Source of the DNA: JAAYFJ01 sp964344295
GTDB lineage: Bacteria > Bacillota > Clostridia > Tissierellales > Peptoniphilaceae
Direction: 5' to 3'
Length of the DNA stretch: 64,000 nt
Assembly: GCA_964344295.1 (NCBI GenBank)
Contig: CAYFMR010000005.1
Coordinates: forward strand, 1 to 64,000
The translations under genes were made by a program, and so were the position numbers. Shown in pieces: positions 50,222 to 58,716 of this stretch. Under the pieces are notes generated by a model. The model saw only the letters and a list, made by a program, of their open reading frames with translations. It was not told the origin of the DNA and searched no databases. Each line of letters starts with the position of its first letter. The first letter of the stretch is position 1.

Positions 50222-52795
50222 ATGGATATGAAAAACTATACTCAAAAAAGCCTAGAGGCCATACAAAATGCCCAGCAGATGGCCCAAACTTATGGCAACC
50301 CGCAGCTGGAGCCATTACATGTGGCTTTGGCGCTATTGGAAGACGGTGAGGGACTGATTCCCCGCGTATTGAAATTGATGGGCAAAAACCCTGCAATGGT
50401 GGAGGTGGACTTAGCCCGTGAAAGGGATCGACTGCCGAAGCAGCAAGGGGGACAGATTTATGCTTCATCGAGCTTGCAATCCCTGTTGACCCAAGCAGAT
50501 CAAGAACGAGTGGACTTAGGGGACGATTACGTCAGCGTGGAACACTTGTTTATGGCCCTGTTAAGGGTGAAAGACGCCAATCTCAGCCGGATTTGGAAGA
50601 CGCATGGCGTAGATCGCCAGGGATTCATGGAAGCTTTGGTGGGGATTCGCGGCAACCAACGGGTGGCCACAGATGACCCGGAAGGAACGTATGAAGCCTT
50701 AAAAAAATATGGCACGGATCTCTGTGAAGAAGCCAGAGCCGGCAAGATTGACCCGGTCATTGGCCGTGACGAAGAGATTATGCATGTCGTGCGTATCCTC
50801 TCCCGTCGTACAAAAAACAACCCCGTTCTCATCGGAGAGCCGGGGGTGGGGAAAACGGCTATTGCCGAAGGACTGGCCCAGCGTATTGTCAAAGGTGACG
50901 TACCGGAAGGTCTAAAAGATAAGACGGTCTTCGCTTTGGATATGGGGGCGCTCATTGCCGGGGCCAAATACCGTGGCCAATTTGAGGAACGATTGAAGGC
51001 CGTGTTAAAAGAAGTCAGTGAGTCTGACGGTAAGATCATCATGTTTATTGACGAAATCCACAACATTGTGGGAGCCGGCCGTACCGACGGGGCTATGGAT
51101 GCAGGAAACTTGCTAAAACCCATGCTGGCTCGTGGTGAGCTGCGCACCATCGGGGCGACCACGTTGGATGAGTACCGGGAGTATGTGGAAAAAGACCCGG
51201 CCTTGGAACGACGATTCCAAAAGGTCATGGTCTCGGAACCTACGGTGGAAGATACGATCTCCATCTTGCGTGGCTTAAAGGAAAAGTATGAAATTCACCA
51301 TGGTATCCGCATCTCTGACGGAGCGGTCATTGCTGCGGCAACCATGTCTAACCGCTACATCACCGACCGATTTCTGCCGGATAAGGCCATCGACTTGATG
51401 GACGAGGCCTCGGCGATGGTGCGTACACAAATTGACTCCATGCCGGCGGAAATGGACCAAGTGCGTCGTAAGATCCTGCAACTGGAAATCGAACGACAGG
51501 CTTTAAAAAAGGAAACGGACCAAGCCTCTAAAGGTCGATTGGAAAAGTTGGAAGCGGAATTGGCGGAAGACAAGGCCTCTTACGATGCCATGGTGGCTCG
51601 TTGGGAAGAGGAAAAGCAATCCATTGGCAAGGTGCAAGACTTGAAGACGGAGCTTGAGCAAGTGCGCCACGAAATCGAAGAGGCGGAAAGAGCTTACGAC
51701 TTGGATCGTTTAAGTCAATTAAAATACGGCAAGCTTCCCGGATTGGAAGACGAGTTAAGAAAAGCCCAGGAAGCCTTAGGCGCGGAAGAAATGATGGTGA
51801 AAGAAGAAGTCACCGAAGAGGAAATTGCGGAAGTGGTGGCCAAGTGGACGGGAATCCCCGTATCCAAACTGGGCCAAACGGAACGCGATAAGCTCCTGAG
51901 TTTAGCCGATCACCTGCATGAACGAGTGATTGGCCAAGACGAAGCCGTCAAAGCGGTGGCCGATGCCGTCTTGCGTTCTCGCTCCGGCTTGCAATCCCCG
52001 GATCGCCCTATCGGTTCCTTTATCTTCTTAGGCCCCACTGGGGTGGGGAAAACGGAATTGGCAAAGGCGTTGACGGAGCAACTCTTTGATGACGAACGGG
52101 CCATGGTGCGCATTGACATGAGCGAGTATATGGAAAAATTCGCCGTGTCTCGTCTGGTGGGTTCTCCTCCGGGCTATGTGGGCTACGAAGAAGGCGGTCA
52201 GCTTACGGAAGCCGTGCGTCGTAAACCCTATAGCGTCATCCTCTTTGACGAGATCGAAAAAGCTCACCCGGATGTCTTTAACGTGCTGTTGCAAGTTTTA
52301 GACGACGGTCGCTTGACGGATAATCAAGGCCGTACGGTGGACTTTAAAAATACGGTGATTATCATGACTTCCAATATTGGCAGTCAATACCTGGTTGATG
52401 GCGTCACCTCCAGCGGCCAAATCAAAGACGATGCGAAAGAAGCGGTGGACGCCATGTTGCGTCAATCCTTCCGCCCGGAATTCTTAAACCGTGTGGACGA
52501 TATCGTGCTGTTTAAACCACTGACCCAAGAGGACATCTACCGCATTATGGACTTGCTCCTGGCGGATATCAACGATCGTCTGGCAGAACGGGAAATTACC
52601 GTCACGTTGACGGACACGGCCAAGGCTTTTATCATGGAACATGCTTATGACGTGGCCTATGGGGCCAGACCCATTCGTCGCTACCTGCAAAATGAAGTGG
52701 AAACGAAATTAGCCAGAGCGCTCATTGCCGGTGAAATTCAAGACGGTACAAACGTTCAGGTCAAGGTGGCTGACGGTGAACTCGCCTTAGCTTAG
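50222..52795 (+). CDS. clpB: ClpB disaggregase
   Basis: An 857-residue AAA+ chaperone that unfolds aggregated proteins with DnaK. N domain (residues about 3-145), first AAA+ module with Walker A GEPGVGKT (about 205-212) and FIDEIH, coiled-coil middle domain (about 400-530), second AAA+ module with GPTGVGKT (about 603-610), LFDEIEKAH and sensor-2 GARPIRR. Full normal length. It is likely controlled by heat through the upstream CtsR-type site. Its terminator is shared with the converging gene. Confidence 0.97.
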   Translation: MDMKNYTQKSLEAIQNAQQMAQTYGNPQLEPLHVALALLEDGEGLIPRVLKLMGKNPAMVEVDLARERDRLPKQQGGQIYASSSLQSLLTQADQERVDLGDDYVSVEHLFMALLRVKDANLSRIWKTHGVDRQGFMEALVGIRGNQRVATDDPEGTYEALKKYGTDLCEEARAGKIDPVIGRDEEIMHVVRILSRRTKNNPVLIGEPGVGKTAIAEGLAQRIVKGDVPEGLKDKTVFALDMGALIAGAKYRGQFEERLKAVLKEVSESDGKIIMFIDEIHNIVGAGRTDGAMDAGNLLKPMLARGELRTIGATTLDEYREYVEKDPALERRFQKVMVSEPTVEDTISILRGLKEKYEIHHGIRISDGAVIAAATMSNRYITDRFLPDKAIDLMDEASAMVRTQIDSMPAEMDQVRRKILQLEIERQALKKETDQASKGRLEKLEAELAEDKASYDAMVARWEEEKQSIGKVQDLKTELEQVRHEIEEAERAYDLDRLSQLKYGKLPGLEDELRKAQEALGAEEMMVKEEVTEEEIAEVVAKWTGIPVSKLGQTERDKLLSLADHLHERVIGQDEAVKAVADAVLRSRSGLQSPDRPIGSFIFLGPTGVGKTELAKALTEQLFDDERAMVRIDMSEYMEKFAVSRLVGSPPGYVGYEEGGQLTEAVRRKPYSVILFDEIEKAHPDVFNVLLQVLDDGRLTDNQGRTVDFKNTVIIMTSNIGSQYLVDGVTSSGQIKDDAKEAVDAMLRQSFRPEFLNRVDDIVLFKPLTQEDIYRIMDLLLADINDRLAEREITVTLTDTAKAFIMEHAYDVAYGARPIRRYLQNEVETKLARALIAGEIQDGTNVQVKVADGELALA

Positions 52796-53832
52796 GGTAA
52801 TATAAAATCAAGGGACCCGGAATTATTCCGGTGTCCCTTGATTTTTTTGTGGCCCAGATGATGGAAGATGACGGCAAGGCCGGAGGATAAGACGGCGGCA
52901 ACGGGCCAGATGATCCAGCTTCTGCCCCAGTCGTTGGTCAACAGGCTGTAGCATAGGTAGATGGCTGTGATGATGGGCCAGCAGATTTTGGCGAAGAGTT
53001 GAGGGAAGAGATTTGCTTTTTTCTTCCGCGTGTAATCGTCGGTTTCCAAAAGTTGTTGGAGAGCACCACGGTAAGCGGCAGCGGGCACAAGCAAGTAGAC
53101 ACCGATGCTGATGATGACCAGCAAAAGGACGATGCTCGTAGCCGAGGCGAGGGCGCTTTCGGGGTCGAGGTAGTCGATGAGGATGATGGGGACTGGGCTT
53201 AGGAGGAAGAGGCCGATGGCCGTGATGAGATGGCGCACATAGCCGGGGGCACTGGTTTCCAACTCTCGACGAGCCAGGCCTTCTACGCCGTAAGCCGTAT
53301 CCAAGGGTTCTTGGCGTAACGGTTCGTAGGGCTTTAGCTGAAGGCTGGCGGAGATGACGAGATGTAACCCGAAGACGATGAGAGCAGCCAAGGCGATAAA
53401 ACCGAAGACGAAGGATAAAGCTTCAGAATGGCCCTGGGCCTCGGCAACGATGGAAAGAAAGATCAGAAGAGCCGGGGAGAGGATGAAGCACAAAACGCCC
53501 AGCGCGATTTTTTTTGATTGCCATAGGGTGTCTTGAAGAAAATCTTGAGCAAACTCCAGTGAAACGGGAAAGAGCGTGGGGTAATCTAGGACTTCAATCG
53601 GGGTCTCTACCGGCTCATCACCCGGGTCTACGGAGAGATCCTCTCGCAAGAGGGCATCAGTGGAGACGTGAAACACATCACTTAAACGGATGATTTTCTC
53701 CATATCGGGAATGCTGGTCCCGTTTTCCCATTTGGAAATGGATTGGCGAGAAACCTCCAAGAGCTCGGCGAGTTCTTCCTGGGTGAGTCCTGCTTTTTTT
53801 CGCAGGAGTATGATTTTGTCTGCTAGATACAT
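52792..53832 (-). CDS. XRE-family regulator with large membrane domain
   Basis: A 346-residue protein. Residues 1-60 form an XRE HTH (LRKKAGLTQEELAELLEVSR, QSISKWENGTSIPDMEKI). Residues about 110-335 contain six or seven hydrophobic helices, so the DNA-binding head is tethered to the membrane. The start at 53832 has an aaggaggtt site; the longer reading to 54036 lacks one. Its last codons (SGSLDFILP) are encoded by the terminator stem shared with clpB. Similar membrane XRE proteins respond to envelope signals; no ligand can be assigned. Confidence 0.82.
   Translation of the reverse strand: MYLADKIILLRKKAGLTQEELAELLEVSRQSISKWENGTSIPDMEKIIRLSDVFHVSTDALLREDLSVDPGDEPVETPIEVLDYPTLFPVSLEFAQDFLQDTLWQSKKIALGVLCFILSPALLIFLSIVAEAQGHSEALSFVFGFIALAALIVFGLHLVISASLQLKPYEPLRQEPLDTAYGVEGLARRELETSAPGYVRHLITAIGLFLLSPVPIILIDYLDPESALASATSIVLLLVIISIGVYLLVPAAAYRGALQQLLETDDYTRKKKANLFPQLFAKICWPIITAIYLCYSLLTNDWGRSWIIWPVAAVLSSGLAVIFHHLGHKKIKGHRNNSGSLDFILP
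52804..52848. terminator. Bidirectional terminator between clpB and the XRE gene
   Basis: Long stem aaatcaagggac-ccgga with its complement (one bulge), followed by seven T on the plus strand. It overlaps the last codons of the minus-strand gene. Confidence 0.88.
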
Positions 53833-53940
53833 ACGTTGAACCTCCTTAATCAATACGGATGGTGGACGGTGAACTCCCTTAAGGTAGTTGTAGCATAGCA
53901 AAATGGATGGTAGCAGTACACCAAGTCGACTTGCAAAACA

Positions 53941-53957
53941 TGCAACTGGCAGTTGCA
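53941..53957. promoter_or_regulatory. Palindromic operator candidate
   Basis: tgcaactg-g-cagttgca is a perfect 17-base palindrome; an overlapping ttgca-aaaca-tgcaa lies just left of it. It lies about 110 bases upstream of the XRE gene start and may be its autoregulatory site. Confidence 0.5.
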
Positions 53958-53984
53958 AAGCGATGATGGCGCCATTTCCGGATA

Positions 53985-54019
53985 AAAAAGGCTCTGTAAA
54001 GGATTCCTTTACAGAGCTT
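53985..54019 (-). terminator. Terminator of the 54033 lipoprotein gene
   Basis: Stem gctctgtaaagga with its complement, tight loop; on the minus strand it is followed by TTTTTT. Confidence 0.88.
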
Positions 54020-54032
54020 TGGGCATGTGAAA

Positions 54033-54596
54033 TCATTCATGGGCAGAAGCGGTGACGGGAACTAACTGGCCGTCGACGCGTTCAAAATGGTAAGAAGCAA
54101 TTTCGTCATGATGATCGTCATGGTAGTCGATATGGAACGTTTGCACCGGGTCGGTGGGAAGGCCCTCCAACATAATCAGCAGGCTTTCGTTTAAATCTTC
54201 CCGGTCTTTTAAGAAGTCACTTTCCGCGGAAATGGGTTCATAACTGGCCTTGGCCACGACGTCGTAACCGATGCCGTCTTTGGCGGGCGAAACGGTGACG
54301 TCTTCGACAATCAGGTGGTTAAAATTGTTACCTGATTCCAAGACGAGGCGGGTGATTTCCATTTGCTCTTTGTCGTACTGGCCGGCGTGAGCCGTTTCGC
54401 GTTTGGTGTCCGGGGTGTCTTCAGCATAGGAAAATTCCGGGAACGCTTCTTCGAATTCCAGAAGCTGTGCTTCCAGTTCAGCCACATAGGCCTTTAAGCT
54501 TTGCAGGGCATGGTCCGAGGTGTCACTGGACTGTTGACAGCCGGAAAGACACAGGACGAGCAGCCCTAAAACGATCCAAAATCGATATTTTTTCAT
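54033..54596 (-). CDS. Predicted lipoprotein of unknown function
   Basis: A 187-residue exported protein with lipobox LSGC (residues about 17-20), a glutamine/serine linker, a short coiled segment (LKAYVAELEAQLLEFEEAF) and a beta-rich C-terminal domain with a His-Asp run (IDYHDDHHDEIASYHFE). Start 54596 is preferred (aaggtg site six bases upstream) over 54605. It could form an operon with the XRE gene only if a separate promoter is read through; a terminator lies between them. No family recognised. Confidence 0.72.
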   Translation of the reverse strand: MKKYRFWIVLGLLVLCLSGCQQSSDTSDHALQSLKAYVAELEAQLLEFEEAFPEFSYAEDTPDTKRETAHAGQYDKEQMEITRLVLESGNNFNHLIVEDVTVSPAKDGIGYDVVAKASYEPISAESDFLKDREDLNESLLIMLEGLPTDPVQTFHIDYHDDHHDEIASYHFERVDGQLVPVTASAHE

Positions 54597-54728
54597 ATCA
54601 TTCACCTTCTTTGCGGACTTGCAGTTTCTACTTGTACTATACTACTTTTTGCCATAAAGTACAATCCGCCTCAGGTATCGACATGATTTTTTTACAGAAA
54701 ATTTTCATAAACTGAAGTCTCGAGCCGA

Positions 54729-55274
54729 TTAGGCATAGCTGCGGTGTTCCAGTTTTTGCATTAGGCATACGAGTAGAATCAAGAGGATGCCGCCGACCAC
54801 TCCTTCGACTAAGGAGAAGGGGGTGCGGGCAATGAGCAATCCCTTATAGGGTACACCGAAGAGGCCGCTGAGCCACACAGTATTTAACAAGATGTGGACG
54901 AAAACGACGACCAAGCCGGTGGAAAGCCACATGGCTCCCGTGTCTTGACCCGGGGTCAAGGGTTTGTCCTGAGGCATGAGCAGCTTCACAAGACCGGGGA
55001 TCAGACCGGTGAGGGCGGAGCTTAGGGTAAAGCCGATGTGAAACATACCCTGGGGCATGATGGCAACGCCGATGAAGTCGGCTCCAATGCCGGCTAAGAG
55101 TCCCCACCAGGGGCCGTAGAGATAACCGGCCATCATCAGGGGGATGTAGCCGAAGGTGAGTCTTTTCTGGCCACCGGCCACGGGGATCATCAGGACGACA
55201 AACCGGGTGATCACCACGGATAGAGCCATTAAAAAAGCGACGCGGACTAATACTTTGGTGCGTTGTTGGGACAT
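54729..55274 (-). CDS. folT: ECF transporter S component, folate type
   Basis: A 181-residue membrane protein with six predicted helices; the N-terminal RVAFLMALSVVITRF and the GYIPLMMAGYLYGPWWGLLAGIG segment are typical of the substrate-binding (S) subunit FolT of energy-coupling-factor importers. It needs the shared ECF module (EcfA, EcfA', EcfT), not in this window. The THF riboswitch in its leader independently supports folate as substrate. The site aaggagtg precedes the ATG. Confidence 0.9.
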   Translation of the reverse strand: MSQQRTKVLVRVAFLMALSVVITRFVVLMIPVAGGQKRLTFGYIPLMMAGYLYGPWWGLLAGIGADFIGVAIMPQGMFHIGFTLSSALTGLIPGLVKLLMPQDKPLTPGQDTGAMWLSTGLVVVFVHILLNTVWLSGLFGVPYKGLLIARTPFSLVEGVVGGILLILLVCLMQKLEHRSYA

Positions 55275-55338
55275 AAAAAATCACTCCTTTTCGTGAACGT
55301 CCCCGCTAGAGTCCGTTTCTCAAAAAAAGAGTGCGGAA

Positions 55339-55426
55339 ACAGCGGATGCAACAAAAGGTCGCGGTTTCCCTTCGTTTAAGAGCAACTTCCCATCTCTTAA
55401 CACTTGACGCCTTTTGTCTACTCTGT
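55339..55426 (-). promoter_or_regulatory. Tetrahydrofolate (THF) riboswitch
   Basis: On the minus strand: ACAG...AGTAGA, GGCGTcaAGTG, gatGGGAaGTTG, CGAAgGG, CGCG and the 3' TTGCATCCGCTGT. P1 pairs acag/ctgt and P2 pairs caaaagg/ccttttg, as in the THF class. It lies between the folT promoter and start codon. THF binding would lower folate uptake. The expression platform (a C/T-rich tract near 55320-55330) is not clearly resolved. Confidence 0.85.
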
Positions 55427-55433
55427 CAGCAAA

Positions 55434-55462
55434 AGAGTACCAGAAAGAAGGTCGCTCGTCAA
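55434..55462 (-). promoter_or_regulatory. folT promoter
   Basis: TTGACG, 17-bp spacer, TACTCT on the minus strand. Confidence 0.75.
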
Positions 55463-55464
55463 CC

Positions 55465-55494
55465 TTGCGCACCGATGAGGATATAAGATAAAAT
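55465..55494 (+). promoter_or_regulatory. ttcA promoter
   Basis: TTGCGC, 18-bp spacer, TAAAAT. It is back-to-back with the folT promoter. Confidence 0.6.
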
Positions 55495-55524
55495 AGAGCG
55501 GAAAAGAAAGATAGAGGGATGAAG

Positions 55525-56379
55525 ATGACGAACAAACCGATGGATTTGCCTGCCCAACTAGATCGGGCGATCATTAAGACATACCGTAAGCGATTGTGGT
55601 CAAAATTTATTAAAGCCATTCACCAATACGAGTTGATCCAAGACGGGGACCATATTGCCGTGGCGATCTCAGGAGGTAAGGACTCCTTGGTGCTGGCCAA
55701 ACTCTTTCAATACCTGCACCGCTACGGCAAACAAAACTTCACTGTGTCCTACCTGGCCATGGACCCGGGCTACCTGCCCGAACATCGCCAGCGCCTGGGA
55801 GAGCTGTGTGAGACCATGGGGATTCCCGTGATCATCAAAGACAGCGATGTCTTCGAAGTGGCGGAGTCATTGGGCCATGAGGCGCCGTGCTATCTCTGCG
55901 CCCGCATGCGCCGAGGGTTTCTCTATGGAGAGGCCGAAAAGCTGGGGGCCAACAAGATGGCGCTAGGTCACCACATGGACGACGTCATTGAGACCACACT
56001 CATGAACGTGCTCTGCGGGGCCAGCTTTCACACCATGTTGCCCAAACTGCCGGCGGAGAATTTTCCTGGCATGGAACTCATTCGCCCCTTGTATTTGGTG
56101 GATGAGAAAGACATCCGCCAATTCATGGACAGTTTCGGCCTAAAACCCTTAGACTGTGCCTGTGCCATCACGCAGAAAGTGGAAGGTTCCAAGCGTAAAG
56201 AAATCAAAGAGCTCATCGAAACGTTGGAACCCACCTACGACAATCTACGCCTGTCCATTTTTCACGCAGCACGTAATGTCTCTTTAGATCAAATTCTGGG
56301 ATGGAAAGACGAAACGGGCCAAAGACACAGTTTTCTAGACGGTTACGACGCCAAGGTGAAGCGTCGTCAAGGAGGTTAA
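55525..56379 (+). CDS. ttcA: TtcA-like tRNA 2-thiolation enzyme
   Basis: A 284-residue PP-loop ATPase. The PP-loop SGGKDS is near residues 49-54, and the iron-sulfur cysteines are in CYLC (about 124-127) with a further Cys in LDCACA (about 214-218), the TtcA pattern for 2-thiocytidine at tRNA position 32. ATG 55525 has better spacing to agaggg than 55519. It lies one base before the exonuclease gene and forms a two-gene operon with it. Confidence 0.88.
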   Translation: MTNKPMDLPAQLDRAIIKTYRKRLWSKFIKAIHQYELIQDGDHIAVAISGGKDSLVLAKLFQYLHRYGKQNFTVSYLAMDPGYLPEHRQRLGELCETMGIPVIIKDSDVFEVAESLGHEAPCYLCARMRRGFLYGEAEKLGANKMALGHHMDDVIETTLMNVLCGASFHTMLPKLPAENFPGMELIRPLYLVDEKDIRQFMDSFGLKPLDCACAITQKVEGSKRKEIKELIETLEPTYDNLRLSIFHAARNVSLDQILGWKDETGQRHSFLDGYDAKVKRRQGG

Positions 56380-56380
56380 T

Positions 56381-57136
56381 ATGCGTATCATTACCTGGAA
56401 TGTCAACGGCCTGAGAGCCGTGATCAGAAAAGAAGAATTTTATCCTTTGATCGAAACCTATCAACCGGATATCCTCTGTTTGCAAGAGACGAAAATGCAG
56501 CAGGGACAAGCCGACATCGACTTGCCTGACTACCACGAATTTTGGAACTCAGCCGAGCGCAAAGGCTATTCGGGGACGGCGGTATTTTCCAAGCCCACGC
56601 CCCATCACGTGGAAAATGGCATTGGCTATTTGGAACACGATGACGAGGGGCGGGTCATTACGGCGGAGTACGAGGAGTTTTACCTCGTGAACTGTTACAC
56701 CCCCAACGCCCAAAACGAGTTGGCTCGCCTGGATTATCGCTTGCAGTGGGAAAAGGACTTCCTCGCCTACTTACAGGCACTAGATGCCAAAAAACCGGTG
56801 ATTCTTTGCGGCGACTTAAACGTGGCGCACCAGGAGATTGACTTGAAAAATCCGGGTCCCAATCGCAAAAATGCCGGTTTTTCCGATGAAGAGCGGGCGG
56901 CGTTTACCAGACTTTTAGAAGCGGGATACGTGGATGTGTTTCGCCACTTCTATCCCGATGTCACCGGTGCCTACACTTGGTGGTCTTACCGCTTTAACGC
57001 CCGCAAGAATAATGCGGGATGGCGCATTGACTACTTTGTCGTGTCCCAAAGATTGGTGGAACGCATAGAACGCATCGCCATCTTAAACGAGGTCTTTGGC
57101 TCTGACCATTGCCCGGTGTTTTTGGATTTGAAATAG
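56381..57136 (+). CDS. xth: Exonuclease III / AP endonuclease
   Basis: A 251-residue EEP-fold nuclease that cuts at abasic sites in base-excision repair. MRIITWNVNGLRA at the N-terminus, the metal Glu in LCLQETKMQ (residue about 36), the catalytic Tyr/Asn region VNCYTPNAQ, CGDLNVAH (about 145), AYTWWSYRF and the final GSDHCPVFLDL histidine. Family length. The aaggaggt site is inside the ttcA end. Confidence 0.95.
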   Translation: MRIITWNVNGLRAVIRKEEFYPLIETYQPDILCLQETKMQQGQADIDLPDYHEFWNSAERKGYSGTAVFSKPTPHHVENGIGYLEHDDEGRVITAEYEEFYLVNCYTPNAQNELARLDYRLQWEKDFLAYLQALDAKKPVILCGDLNVAHQEIDLKNPGPNRKNAGFSDEERAAFTRLLEAGYVDVFRHFYPDVTGAYTWWSYRFNARKNNAGWRIDYFVVSQRLVERIERIAILNEVFGSDHCPVFLDLK

Positions 57137-57174
57137 AGTGTCGGCGAAATCGCGATGGTTTCGAAAAGAAGGTG

Positions 57175-57209
57175 CTACCGGAGATAGTGTAAACTGTCTC
57201 CGGTTTTTA
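57175..57209 (+). terminator. Terminator of ttcA-xth
   Basis: Stem accggagatagt/actgtctccggt (one mismatch), four-base loop, TTTTT. Confidence 0.87.
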
Positions 57210-57295
57210 ATGCGCGCGAAGGTGTTTTGGTTCTCTGCGTCCACCGACAATGGTAGGCCGCTTTGCGTGAAATGGCGCTGGGCATTTTAACCGCA

Positions 57296-57332
57296 CAAAA
57301 GCCCCTAAGAGCGGGGTGTGCGCTTTAGGGGC
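57296..57332 (-). terminator. Terminator of the GNAT-HAD gene
   Basis: Minus strand: gcccctaa/ttaggggc with inner pairing, followed by TTTTG. Confidence 0.7.
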
Positions 57333-57348
57333 AGTAGTGAAGACTTCG

Positions 57349-58584
57349 TCATTTTGTCGGCTTCGAACGACGGCGCGTGGGCTGGGCAAAGGTGAGTAGT
57401 TGGCGCAGGTCCGTGATTTGGTAGGTGGGTTGCGGCTGACCTTGCCAGGACGTTTCGGGCGTGTGTACCCAGCAGGTGTCAATCCCTATGCGAAAACCGC
57501 CTTCCATGTCGGAGGTGGGGCTGTCGCCGACGAGGAGGACACCTTGCCAGTGCGGGAGGGAAAGAGCCTGCTGCACGTGTTGAAAATAAAACGCTTCCGG
57601 TTTAGGTGCGCCCACGGCCTCTGAGATAAAGAGGGCGTCGAAATAGGGAGCCAATCCGGCGTGGGTGAGTCGGTTTTGCTGGGTGGCGGCCACGCCGTTG
57701 GTAACACAGGCCAAGGTGGCTTGTTGGTGGAGCTCTGCCAGCACTTCCCGGGCATAGGGGGTGGTGTGATAGCCCTGGCCCAGCTTGGGCTGGTAGATGT
57801 CTTCCCATTGGCGACCGGTGCCGGGCAGACCGTGCTGGGCCACCAGCTCGTCAAACCGGGCCACCACCAAGGCTTCTTTGGTGATCTCCCCTCGCTCAAA
57901 CATGGCCCAATACCGACTGTTCAGTTGGGCATAGGTGCGGATCAAGTCCTCTGTAGCCTCCACGCCAAAATGGTGACAGGTGTAGCGAAAAGCCTCGTCT
58001 TGGGAGGCTTGAAAATCCAAAAGTGTGTCGTCGGCGTCCAATAAGAAGGTATGGTAGAGGGGCGGTGTCTCTCCCAGGCAGAGGGTTTTTTCAAAGGCCT
58101 CGCGCAGGCCGTTTCCCCGCACATAGATGTGGCCGGTATAGACGTAGCCCATACTGCGCAAAAGCTGTTGCATGGGAAGGTTGCCCGGATGGGTGTCCAC
58201 CCGCATGGCATAAAAACCGCGGGCCAAGAGTTCTTTTTCCGCCCACATAAAGGCTTGGCGTGCCAGACCTTTTTCGAGCCAATCCTCATGGACGCTCATA
58301 CGGTGCAAGACGCCATAGGGCCTTTCGGGGCTGATCCAAGATCCCTGTTCGATCCGATCATAGTTGGGATCGCCTGCGGTGCTAAAGGCCATGGTCAAGA
58401 CAATGCGGTCGCCGATGAGGCCGACATAGGCCTCTTGGCGATCAATGTCCTGGCGGATGGAGGTTTCGTTGGGATAACCGTCTTGCCACTGGTCGATGGC
58501 CAAGTTGGCGAGACGGGATTTTGCTTGTTCTAAAAGGGACAGCATGAAGGGCAGATCTTCATGAGTAGCGATTCTGATGTGCAT
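57349..58584 (-). CDS. GNAT acetyltransferase fused to a HAD phosphatase
   Basis: A 411-residue two-domain protein. Residues 1-170 are a GNAT N-acetyltransferase (MSVHEDWLEKGLARQAF acetyl-CoA loop, about 97-113). Residues about 178-405 are a HAD hydrolase of the YjjG/YfnB pyrimidine-nucleotidase type: motif I FLLDADDTLLDF, motif II CVTNG, motif III GAPKPEAF, motif IV LLVGDSPTSDMEGG. Both active sites look intact. The domains usually occur as separate proteins. The final residues TRRRSKPTK are basic. The site ccgaggtgaa precedes the ATG. Solitary gene. Confidence 0.88.
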   Translation of the reverse strand: MHIRIATHEDLPFMLSLLEQAKSRLANLAIDQWQDGYPNETSIRQDIDRQEAYVGLIGDRIVLTMAFSTAGDPNYDRIEQGSWISPERPYGVLHRMSVHEDWLEKGLARQAFMWAEKELLARGFYAMRVDTHPGNLPMQQLLRSMGYVYTGHIYVRGNGLREAFEKTLCLGETPPLYHTFLLDADDTLLDFQASQDEAFRYTCHHFGVEATEDLIRTYAQLNSRYWAMFERGEITKEALVVARFDELVAQHGLPGTGRQWEDIYQPKLGQGYHTTPYAREVLAELHQQATLACVTNGVAATQQNRLTHAGLAPYFDALFISEAVGAPKPEAFYFQHVQQALSLPHWQGVLLVGDSPTSDMEGGFRIGIDTCWVHTPETSWQGQPQPTYQITDLRQLLTFAQPTRRRSKPTK

Positions 58585-58651
58585 AGTTTCACCTCGGGGC
58601 CATTTTATCAGAGAAGAAAATGGGGTGCAATAAGAGAACCTGGCCCCGCCA

Positions 58652-58681
58652 TTGAAAAGAGAAGGGCAAAAGGGGTATAAT
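58652..58681 (+). promoter_or_regulatory. pncB promoter
   Basis: TTGAAA, 18-bp spacer, TATAAT. Confidence 0.85.
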
Positions 58682-58716
58682 GGCAGTAAACAAACTACGG
58701 AACCAAGGAGGTCGCA

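Noticed and set aside
55320..55619. 99-codon minus-strand open frame across the THF riboswitch
   Set aside because: It overlaps the riboswitch, both promoters and the ttcA start; the RNA interpretation explains the sequence better.
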